Positions 25,109 to 34,254 of a stretch of 64,000 bases of DNA are shown piece by piece (the stretch's first letter is position 1; each line of letters starts with the position of its first letter). Source of the DNA: Rhytidiadelphus loreus. Lineage: Eukaryota > Streptophyta > Bryopsida > Hypnales > Hylocomiaceae. The position numbers and the translations under genes were made by a program. The stretch is from contig OX344763.1 of NCBI GenBank assembly GCA_947034895.1, positions 46,685,025 through 46,749,024 on the forward strand, given 5' to 3'. The notes under the pieces were generated by a model. The model saw only the letters and a list, made by a program, of their open reading frames with translations. It was not told the DNA's origin and ran no database searches.

Positions 25109-26130
25109 GGCCTTATGGGGCACTTACAACTGCATTTTTTGAGTAAAGAAAGAGAGATTCCATAATTGTTGACCATGTAAAAGTAGAAAAACTACCTTTC
25201 CATAATTTATTTGAAGAAATATTTATTTTTTGCTCAAATGTGCCCACTCTCTTTCAGTTCCACAAAAACATGTAGAACTTCTTTTCTAGTTAATAGTTAT
25301 CAATCTCACTAGCAATTGCATGCAAAAATGAACTCTACCGATTTATAGATTTATTTTGGCAACACTCAAGAACATGCTCTAATAGGCTAGAACTTTAAAT
25401 AAAGAGATTATCCATAATTCTATAATATAATATATTTTTGTGCAATACTGCAAGGTATGAAAGCTTAACATTTCGTCATACATATAATTAATGAAACCTA
25501 AATTAATAGATTAATGAATTCAACTTTAGAAAAATTGGTGAAGGCCTTCAAGTTGGCCCCTCTCTCCCCCTTCTCAATGAAATGAAAAAATATATCAATA
25601 TAGGGTATATGGTGAAATTTTTATTACATTATTACATTTCAATTTTCAACCAACATTTCCACATTGACTTTTTAAATCATATCTTAAAATCATAGAAGAA
25701 GTCATGTACTTTGTGGATCCAAAAAAATAAATGTCTTCAAATTGCAATGTAATAATGTATCCATGTAACCATGTATAGAGGGCGAGCCAAAATTGCTACT
25801 AGTGGATATTGGGATGGTGGGAATACTCGGTGAAATCGTAAAAGTGATGCCGCATGTTGCACCAATTTTTTGTTGAGCACGTGAATATTTAATATGGAAA
25901 TTTAATAATTTGTAGGGTTTAGGGTTTAGGGTCTAGGGTTTAGCATTAAAAACAATCTCACAATGTAGGGAAGAAAATGAACAATAAGCTTTCACACATT
26001 GGATGCTTTCTACATTTCATTGATTATTTTTTACAGTGATTTAACTATTTCAAGGATCCGTTGTTTGAACAGTACGTACACAGTTGGAGGATGACAGTTC
26101 AGCAGGTCCGTGTAGAGGAGACGATGGCCT
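25109..26130. other. AT-rich spacer inside the giant hAT
   Basis: No gene was recognised between the nested MITE and the next motif cluster. The telomere-like tract at 25913-25943 lies here. Confidence 0.4.
25913..25943 (+). repeat. Interstitial telomere-like TTTAGGG repeats
   Basis: About four consecutive TTTAGGG-type units, one with a T-to-C change. This is the plant telomere heptamer. It may be a short interstitial tract or a telo-box-like promoter element. Confidence 0.6.
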
Positions 26131-26246
26131 GATCGGAGACCTGAAGACCTAAAATCCATCCGACGGCCCAAAGTCGGACGGATCGCGGTCCGGAACCGAA
26201 CCGGTATTAGGGTTGGTTTCGGACGGCTATATGATCGGACGGGCCC
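26131..26246 (+). promoter_or_regulatory. CGGACGG cluster upstream of the RING gene
   Basis: Contains CCGACGG once and CGGACGG three times in + orientation, ending about 207 bp before the ATG at 26453. Same arrangement as for the other three genes of the element. Confidence 0.5.
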
Positions 26247-26452
26247 TTCATTTCTTTTCACTTCTTCTCTCCAAGCTTGCCAAGTCAGATGTGCTGTTGT
26301 TGCCTCTGGCGCTAGTTGCTCTTACTTGGTGGAGAGAAGGGGTCCAACATATTTTATTACGGTGTGACTTTGGCAGATTTAAATTACCTACACGTATATT
26401 TCAATTGACCGAATTTTTTACTTTGAATTGCTCTTCAATTCAAAGTACCAAG

Positions 26453-29400
26453 CATGGCCGCGGAAGGTGATGGAGGGGCTATTGGGACGACTTCAACACA
26501 ACCTCCACCGAAGAAAATTAAAACAAGGGGGGCCGGACATGCGTTGCAGTATGACATTTAGATGATCCGAACATCAAAGCGGAGCCTGACTGGGAGAAAG
26601 TGGAGGCCGAATATTGGAGCTCTAAAATGTGCAAACAATTTGTCAAAATGTACCACATTGACAAGTTGTGGCCTCGGGATTGCCACGCAACCCACACAAG
26701 ATATTTCAATTGTAAGCCGTGGACTTGCAAGGATAGTCATTTTGTACATCGATCAGACGAGGTGTTGAAGGCCCTCTTCGGCAACAAGGCAAGGAGTAAA
26801 GGATACATAAATTACAGCACGGCATCTATGGTGTATGTAGAACTCATATTGGGTCGGAAGGTGGATTAGAGCACGTTTCCAACGACATCGCAATTGCCGC
26901 TTCAACTTCCGAAAAATCAAAAAGATATTCCCGATTTATACAACCACGGGGCACAAACGGCTGAATCTAAAATAGTATTAAAAAATACTAGAACGCCTAC
27001 AATGAAGGTTTCACAAGGTGTAGGCGACGCAGTACAGTTGGACCCCACACAACTAGGAGCGGAGGCCACCAATGCCTCTTCGGGAGGTGTATTTCGGAAG
27101 GTCAATTTCAAGGATCCGGAGACTTGTTTACCCACCTCGGTTCATGTACCAATCACGGGTGAGCAAAGCATTGCTCCAAACAAGCACGACCTTGTGAAAG
27201 AAGTTGCCCCCTCTTCCTCGTCGCGAGAAGACATGGATGAAGACAAAGTTGCAAGAGCAAATGCTACAATTGAACGGCTTATAGACAGCGATGCTCTCGA
27301 TAGTTTGAAGTACGTTCCTCCAAACGTGGACTCGCCAACGCCACCTAGTCCAATATTGAGCCCGATCCGTGAAGTTCAACCGTCAGGTCTGTTCGTAAAG
27401 CGACTTCAAAACGTGGCAACGACCTCCAATATTGATGGCGAGGAGATTGTGCGCAAGTATCCGCTCTTGTGCACTTTAACTCCAAGAAGATTGCAATATG
27501 TGGGTCAAATCCTGAATCCGGAGCATCTTGAAATCATACTTAGGTGCGGAGTTGAGTACCCACCTCAAATGGATGGATTGAGAGAAGGTGAACCCGTGAA
27601 CGAGGCCGAGTGCTCTACGGCAACCGAAAACAAACTTGGGCTTCACAATTTTGTGACATCCGCTCAAGCAATAACATGTTCTGTTGAAGCTGTAGCGGAA
27701 ATGGCCCCGTTGGCTATGGAATTGGCCAGAAATTTATCCACATTATCGCATCCACTATTGAAGGGTGGATTGGCTTTTCACAAGTTTGCTAGTGGAGCGC
27801 TAACACTTCTTGATGAGAAGTACAACTACTTGAAGACAATCGTGGAGCTGGAGCAGAAGAATGACGAGTGGAGTAAAAAGTATGGAAGGGTCGTTGAAAA
27901 TTGTGAGTCATTGGGAAGGCAATTGGTGGCGTCAAGGAAGAAGTATAGCGAGAAATATTTGAAGGAACGAAATGAAGAAAAGGGCCTCTCTACAATGGAG
28001 ATCCAACTACCGAGGTCGCAAGAAACTCAAGAAAGCGATCAACTCTCTCTTCCATTTGAGAAAGCCAAAGCAGTGGAGGAGCTTGAGACTAGAAAGGTGG
28101 ATGAGGTTCCAACTTGGAGCGAGTTGGATCGAAGATTGAATGAGGTAAACCAAGAAAATGCCCTTCTTCAATCGAGGTTGGACCGGATGAAACGAGTGGA
28201 GAACATGGATGAATGTCTACCGGCGAGCGGATCGGAGTCTCGGTGGTTGACATGGATACAACAACTTCAAGACAAACCGTCTTTAGCATCTCGGGCAATG
28301 ATCGGGGTTCACACCCTTGCAATGAAGTCGGATGAAGATTGCAATGTCGTTGAGGCTGCTTTGAAGAAATTCAAGACTGCGGTCGAGCAACATTCTTGGG
28401 GGTCTATGCCAATGACATGTTGGGGAGACATGGATGCCATGTACGAGCGGTTGAACCACGCCAAGAAGGAATCGCTAGCCCACAATCGCGACATCAATTG
28501 AACTTTTGAAGTAGAGGAAGGATGGACTCCTTACACAACGCTTTCAGCACACATCAAGAAGAACGAGAAGATAGTTGTGTATGGTTCTAATCCAGGCAAT
28601 GAAATGTTGAAGGGTCATTGTAGCATTTGCCAAGGTCCTTTTGGGCCTGAAAGAGCCTTCACCATGGGCCATTGTCGCCACGTTTTTCATATCAAATGCG
28701 TTGTGCAAGCATCTCTGTTTCGATCCGCTTGTGCTGAGTGCCGTTCTCCTTTGAGTCCGAGGTTCTACGAGATGTTTGGCATCTTGGAAGGTATGCCCCC
28801 CGGCCACGAATACAATAGATGGACTCTTCCACTTGACCAAGGGCCATACAAATTTCAGAATTATTCGCATTGGGGGAAACCCCTCATATGGGATCCAAAG
28901 AAACAGAAGCATGAATTGTATGATGCATCCATGCAACCGGTGGATTCTTCATGTGGATGACCCAAAATATGGAAGTGGAGTTGCGGGCTCGTGCCATTGA
29001 TGATGGCGAGGCTCGTGAATTGTTTTGTCGCAGTATGGGAGGGCATTGGAACATGCAACACCATAAATTTTTCCGGTTTCCCGAAAAAGAAGTATAGAAA
29101 GGGCCAGATGGCAATTGGATAGAGGTAGAGCATCCTCTTGGCTTCAGTGAACAGTACGAGGCATACAATCACGTTCCCATAGGCAGGGCACTGTTCTTAT
29201 CTAAGCTGGAAGAAGCTGCATCAATTCGTGTTCAGGTGGAAACGGATGGAGAATCAAACAAAGGGGATTCGTTCGTGGAGGTGGCCGGGGCATTTGATAG
29301 GAGGGTGGCCGACATCATAGGTCAATGGAGGGCGTTCCTATTGGAAGGAGTCACCGAAGGGTTTAGGGTAAACAACCCTAGTGATGACCATATGGTGAAT

Positions 29401-29706
29401 GTGTTAGTAAATCGAGTGGATGCTGCTCTGAGAGCCTTAAAGGCGATGGATGTGGATTTGACTCCGAAGCGCAAACAGAAGCGGAAGATTGAAGATGACA
29501 ATGACTATTCTCTGGAAACAATACGACAATTTGTCGTTGTTGACAGGGCAACCAAATCAAATCGGTTCTTAAGCTCAACAAGCCCTGGGGGAATTTCTCG
29601 TCGCGGAAGTCCAAGGATTGCCGCTCAAGTGGCGCAACGCAATACAGAGGGGTCCTCTGGTCTGTCTGGTGGTTCGGGAGATGGCAACAATGATAGAATT
29701 AAATAG
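26453..29706 (+). pseudogene. Coiled-coil RING-H2 cargo gene, disrupted
   Basis: Reading from ATG 26453 reveals one long gene (roughly 1,080 codons) broken by a frameshift near 26555-26562, in-frame stops at 26867-26869, 28499-28501 and 29095-29097, and a frame change near 28955-28965. The parts before and after each stop stay in register, so these are lesions rather than gene borders. Order: N-terminal domain paralogous to the 22.7-kb gene (CKQFVKMYHIDKLW); a Ser/Pro-rich region; predicted coiled coil at about 27.8-28.2 kb; RING-H2 finger at about 28.62-28.75 kb with C-x2-C, C-x-H-x2-H-x2-C and C-x2-C spacing; and a basic C-terminal region (PKRKQKRK, a possible nuclear signal). RING-H2 proteins usually act as ubiquitin E3 ligases. 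The first stop falls where the paralogue has Trp, so TGG to TAG is likely. Confidence 0.7.
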
Positions 29707-30326
29707 AAATGGACCAATAGGTCTATTGCAATAGAAGAAATAGAACTCTATACTCGATAGACTTTTGTTTTAATGTCACGAGGTGAAAATAGTAGTAAAT
29801 AATTGTAATCACGGCATGTCTTGTTTTGCCTTTAATATCTACGTATGTATGTCTTTTTTATATATACATATATATAAATATATATAAATATATAAATATA
29901 TTTATTTATTTGTATTCCAATGTTCATGATATGTATGGATCTTTCAATGCATGCTAGTTTGTTGAATCGGTTGGTCAAATGTCGCTTTTTCTTCTTTCGC
30001 TATGATATAATGATTTGTTCATAGAATATGTAGTATTTTTTCCATTGTAACATTATTTCATTGCAAAAATATGAACTCCAAAATTTTTTGGCACAAAAGG
30101 CTCTAATCAATTCCTACAAACTTGTTAGTATTGCTTTGCACAACTAGTGCTGTGCACCACTCGCATGCTTGAAGGTATTAATCAGAGCCGGGATTTGAAC
30201 CCGCGACCTCCCCGATTGGAAGAAGGCAAGTCCAAATGTTTGGATAAGCCTTGGACACTTGTGCTGAAAGTGTGAAACAATTCTATTTGAAACTGAACTA
30301 CGAGAAGTCCCGAATCCGGATAAAAA
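29707..30326. other. Spacer with TA microsatellite
   Basis: The 3' flank of the RING gene. An impure TATA/AAATA microsatellite occupies about 29855-29910. A tRNA-like box follows at about 30171-30250. No coding region. Confidence 0.45.
30171..30250 (-). other. tRNA-like T-arm / possible SINE remnant
   Basis: The minus strand contains GTCGCGGGTTCAAATCCCGG, matching the pol III B-box consensus GGTTCRANNCC and able to form a T-arm-like stem. A full cloverleaf or A box could not be built. A tRNA-derived SINE or decayed tRNA is plausible. Confidence 0.35.
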
Positions 30327-30480
30327 GATCGGACGTGCTAATCCGACGGCCAATTCGGACGGGCTGGCCAAATCCGACGGCTTGGTCAGATCGGACGGCC
30401 TGTTCAGACGGGCTGGCCTCTTCCGACGAGCTGGCCCGATCCGACGGAATGTTCGGACGGGATGGTCAAATCAGACGGGC
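30327..30480 (+). promoter_or_regulatory. CGGACGG cluster upstream of the transposase gene
   Basis: Three CCGACGG and three CGGACGG motifs with several near matches, all + oriented, ending about 335 bp before the transposase ATG (30815). It resembles the left subterminal cluster most closely. If bound by the BED finger it could also give autoregulation; that is inference. Confidence 0.55.
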
Positions 30481-30814
30481 CATTCTGGGGAGAATGAGTC
30501 CGTTGGTACTGTTTTTAAAATTCATCTTTCTGAATAACGGTCAGCGCCACCTGTATTCAGCTGCAAAGTATAAGTAGAAGAAACAAGGCGTATGAAGGCA
30601 CTCCAAATCCACTGAACACTACGATTTCCAAGGGCTAGGAGCTGCAATTTATTTTGTGTCCCTTGCTTGGTAATGCATCGTTTGGTGGAAGGGGGGCCTT
30701 GAATTTCAAGGCTTTGTGCACGACCGTAAACCCAATTTTAAACATTGGTTCACTTGTGTTTACATTTTCCAAAACTTGCGAATTTGAAGAAGTTCAAGTT
30801 TGGAACTTGTGACC

Positions 30815-33661
30815 ATGAGCAAGGATCTTGCCTCTTGGTATGTCGTCCTTTCGGCGAGTAAAATACAATGCAAGGCTTGCAACAACGTGTTTTCAAAGAA
30901 AACGAGCCGTATGTTGAGTCACTTAGGATATGAATCGATTCCCGGTTCTCGTGATAGGGGAGTGAGTTTGTGTCCCAAATTGTCAGCGGAAACTCGAAGT
31001 CTATTTCTTCGATGCAATGGGGCATTTCCACAAAGACCTGTTCGTGGAAATGTGGATGTCAACAACTTGCCTATGGTTGAAAGCGATATGTCAAATGGGA
31101 GGGGCATGCCACGTTCTACGCAAGAAGATTCTTGTACAACACCGGAAGAAGTCGTTGGAGGGGGTTCCGAAGTAACCCCAAGTATGCAAACATGTAGCGG
31201 ACGTGACATTCGCAAGGCCTCAAGCAGTAGGCCTCCAACACAAAGTAGGCTTTTGGATGGCTTTCAAGGAACCAAAAAATAGAATTTGAATGCAGTATGG
31301 GCCAATTTCTTCTATGCGGCAAATATACCCTTTTCAGTGGCCCGAAACGTAGCTTTCAGAGAAGCGGTGAAAAAACCCTCCGAGTATGGTAAGGCCTACA
31401 CTCCGCCATCATATCATGATCTACGGCATAAATTGCTTGATCAAGCCAAGGCAAATGCCGTGGGGAAGGTGCATAGAAGGACTGAAGACAGCGTCAGGAA
31501 GTTTGGAGCAACATTGTCCATTGATGGATGGAGCTCAGTTACAAACCGTCCACTGATTAATGCCATGCTTGTATCTTCAGCGGGTGAACAATTCCTTGGA
31601 TCGGTGGATACTAGTGGGGTGGAAAAGACAGCACAATATTTGGCTACAATTTTAGAAAAATTCATAGAGCAGGTGGGTCCTACGAATGTGGTGCAAGTGA
31701 GCGCAGACAATGCTCCAGTGAATCCGGCAGCATGGAATTTGGTATCCACTAAATATCCACACATTTTTTTTCAAGGATGCGTGGTACATGCCTTGAATTT
31801 GTTGCTCAAAGATTGGGGAAAGGAGAAATGGATTGAAGAGTCGGTAAAGAGAGCCCAAACCGTAGTGAATTTCTTCAAGAAAAGACACATGCCACTTGTT
31901 ATATTTTGGAAGTATGAGACAAAGTACAGTTTGTTGAAGCCGGTGGAAACAAGGTTTGCCTCTGTGTTTATCATGATTGATCGTTTGTTGGAAGTCAAAA
32001 GAGCATTGCAACAAAGTGTGGTGGATCCACAGTGGGTGGCATATGTGAATACACTCAACGACAATGGCAAAGCCAAATCTCGCACGAAGTCTCGTGATGT
32101 GAAGAGGTTCATTCTAGAGGAGCATTATTGGGACCGATGGACAAATTTGCGAGAATTGGTGGCCCCCGTTGTATATGGTCTACGTTATTTGGATGCAAAT
32201 ACGCCATGCATGGGTAAGGTGTTGCATATTATGAGGAATTTAGAGAAACATGTCCTTAGCCTAGAAGGGCCTCCTTTTTGTTTGGCAACAAACCTCGCCT
32301 AACCATTGGAGTGATCCTTTTTCAAACGCCGTGGAATGGGGGAGACAGATTTACATTATGCAGGAGCTCTTTTGAATCCATACCTTCTGCATGATAAGGA
32401 TCTAGCCGACGACCAAGATGCAATGGACGCATGCAAGCGTGTTCTAATGAAAATTTGCAAACAAGGAGAGTACGCCTCGGTGGTAAAAGAATTTGTAGCC
32501 TTCCGCCATAGGGAACCTCCGTTTCACAACATGTTGAATCCGGATGAACAACAATTGTCGGCGTATGCTTGGTGGGATTTTGAAGGTGCATGTGGGAAGT
32601 TCATTGCTCCAATAGCCAAGCGAATTTTGGCACAAACGGTATCCTCATCTTTATGTGAACGAAATTGGAGTAGTTATTCTTTTGTTCACAACAAATCTCG
32701 GAACAAGTTGACAACGCAAAGGGCGGCAGACTTGGTGTATGTGTACACCAATTCCAAGGTCTTGGCAGCATCAAAGGAAAATGATGAGAAGAAGTGGTAC
32801 GATGACAACGTGGATTCGGAAGATTCAGAGGGGTTTATCTCGGACGACGAGGAGGATGGTGGGTCAGTTGGGCCTCTATTGGATGACGAAGATGCCATGA
32901 ATTACGACGGGCACAATTTTGATGATGAAATGTTCGATAGTCCAAGTCGGCCCAATGAAGATCTTCGAGCCAATGATCGAGACATCTATGACTTTCCATT
33001 GGATGAGGATAATGATCGAGACATCTATGACTTTCCATTGGATGGCGTTGGGAGCTTAGGGCTTGGAAAACGGATTGCAAATATTTCAAAAGAAAGGCGG
33101 CCTAGTCAAGGTATTTTATCGTCCACGGACGATGACAAGGATGAGACATTGGCTTCAATGTTCATTCGGCATTCTCGTAATGCACCACCACCACGACCCC
33201 CAACAATGTCAGTGCCTAAACCACAATCTTCAATTTCACCGAAGATAATCATTCATGGAGGCAGTGGAGGGCCCTCAACAATAAAATTAGAGGGCGGGGG
33301 ATCACCTAGAGCCAATAAGAAGAGAGTCATGCAACCTTTTGCAATATCCCCGTTGAAAAAAACAAGAGCCATTGGAAACCCTCTTGATGCACGTCCACAT
33401 GTTTCAAAGAGGAAAATGAAAAGTGTTGTTGGCATTAAGGAACAAAATGGGAAATCCTTATTAAGAGTAAAAGAAGAACTCAAAAAGGACAAACGAAGAA
33501 GAAGCCTTTCATCCACGCAATTACAAGAGGGAAGAACGACATGTCTAGGCTCTTCATCAGATGATATGGAAGACACATCCGACGACGAAGACGCAAGATT
33601 GGGAAATGGGTGTGAGAGTAGTGGGGCAGAGGTGAAAGGAGATTTTGATTACAATCCTTAG
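30815..33661 (+). pseudogene. hAT transposase with BED finger, disrupted by stops
   Basis: The ATG at 30815 opens a frame interrupted in register by TAG 31280-31282, TAA 32300-32302 and TGA 32312-32314. Domains in order: N-terminal BED-type finger (C-x2-C then SHL, about 30.86-30.94 kb); a DUF659-like hAT core with SIDGWSS and VSADNA supplying the two catalytic Asp; and the hAT dimerisation region with SSSLCERNWSSYSF, whose Glu is the third catalytic residue. A long acidic then basic C-terminal tail holds a tandem duplication of DRDIYDFPLD (about 32.97-33.04 kb). No plausible intron removes the stops; all three fit Gln or Trp codons changed by C-to-T or G-to-A. It would mobilise the element by cut and paste if intact. 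Confidence 0.88.
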
Positions 33662-34032
33662 AAATAGAAAGGACATAGGCTTAAATGTTCATGTGTTCAT
33701 ATTACATAAAGCACAGATTGTCGTACTGACAATTGATTGTTAGAGACTTTGATTGTAATACTCCTAAACTTATTGATGGTGGTAATACCATTATTTTTGA
33801 AGGGGGCACTTAACCAAAGATGATTTCAATCCAAAATATCAATTGATTGTGTCATTTGTATGTTGCTTTTCTACAATGAAGCATGATATATTGCAAGATG
33901 AAGAAAAATATTAAAAAATTTGGCTTCATACTTGTGGTAATTGAAATGCTTTTGAAAGGCTAGAGGATCATGATGATATGATTGTTAATCCTGTTTCAAC
34001 CAGGGTTGCAATTCAGGAGGACAACTGCGACT
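33662..34032. other. 3' flank of the transposase gene
   Basis: AT-rich sequence between the transposase stop and the right subterminal cluster. No gene was seen. Confidence 0.5.
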
Positions 34033-34140
34033 GCGTCGGAATTCCGACGGCTCGAGGCAGCGTCGGAATTCGGACGGCCAAGGCAGCGTCGGAATTCCAA
34101 CGCCGGAATTTATCCCGAGGTAAATCGGACGGACGGCTCT
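34033..34140 (+). promoter_or_regulatory. Right subterminal CCGACGG/CGGACGG cluster
   Basis: Repeated GCGTCGGAATTC units combined with CCGACGG and CGGACGG in the same + polarity as the left cluster, so these arrays are direct, not inverted, across the element. Possible transposase-binding sites. Confidence 0.55.
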
Positions 34141-34176
34141 GTTTTACCCAGCGTCCCCCGCGTCCGTCACGTCTAG

Positions 34177-34246
34177 ACGTCCTCGCGTCCGGACGTCCGC
34201 TTTTGGGACGTGATTTTGGGCTGGACGCTCCAATTCGTCAACCCTG
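34177..34246 (-). repeat. Right terminal inverted repeat zone
   Basis: Read on the minus strand it starts CAGGGTTGACGAATTGG and later holds ACGTCCGGACGCGAGGACGT, 19 of 20 identical to the left block. Only the first seven bases of the outermost ends match without gaps. Confidence 0.8.
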
Positions 34247-34254
34247 AACCGTAT
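34247..34254. repeat. Right 8-bp target-site duplication of the giant hAT
   Basis: AACCGTAT directly follows the AACCCTG terminus and is identical to 17506-17513. The perfect match suggests insertion was not very ancient. Confidence 0.88.

Larger units (their letters stand above)
17514..34246. mobile_element. Giant cargo-carrying hAT transposon, 16,733 bp
   Basis: The termini are CAGGGTT (17514-17520) and its complement AACCCTG (34240-34246). A perfect 8-bp duplication AACCGTAT lies immediately outside (17506-17513 and 34247-34254). Just inside, ACGTCCGGACGTGAGGACGT at 17527-17546 recurs inverted at 34177-34196 with one mismatch. Both subterminal zones carry clusters of CCGACGG/CGGACGG motifs. 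hAT elements are known for 8-bp duplications, CAGGG-type ends and subterminal motif arrays. The encoded BED plus DUF659/dimerisation transposase at 30.8-33.7 kb is of hAT type. Cargo: kinase-like gene (-), Cys/His Gly-rich gene (-), RING-H2 gene (+). A nested MITE lies at 24617-25100. The transposase is broken, so this copy needs help in trans. Confidence 0.88.

Noticed and set aside
26894..28501. Separate 535-codon gene beginning at a TTG
   Set aside because: It has no ATG start and is in the same frame as the codons before TAG 26867-26869 and after TGA 28499-28501, so it is one segment of the disrupted RING gene.
31280..32314. Introns explaining the transposase stops
   Set aside because: Coding similarity to hAT transposases continues directly on both sides of the stops in the same frame, and no good donor/acceptor pair surrounds them.
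17514..34246. Starship or Maverick-type giant element
   Set aside because: No tyrosine-recombinase captain, DNA polymerase or capsid-like gene was seen. The transposase, ends and 8-bp duplication are of hAT type.
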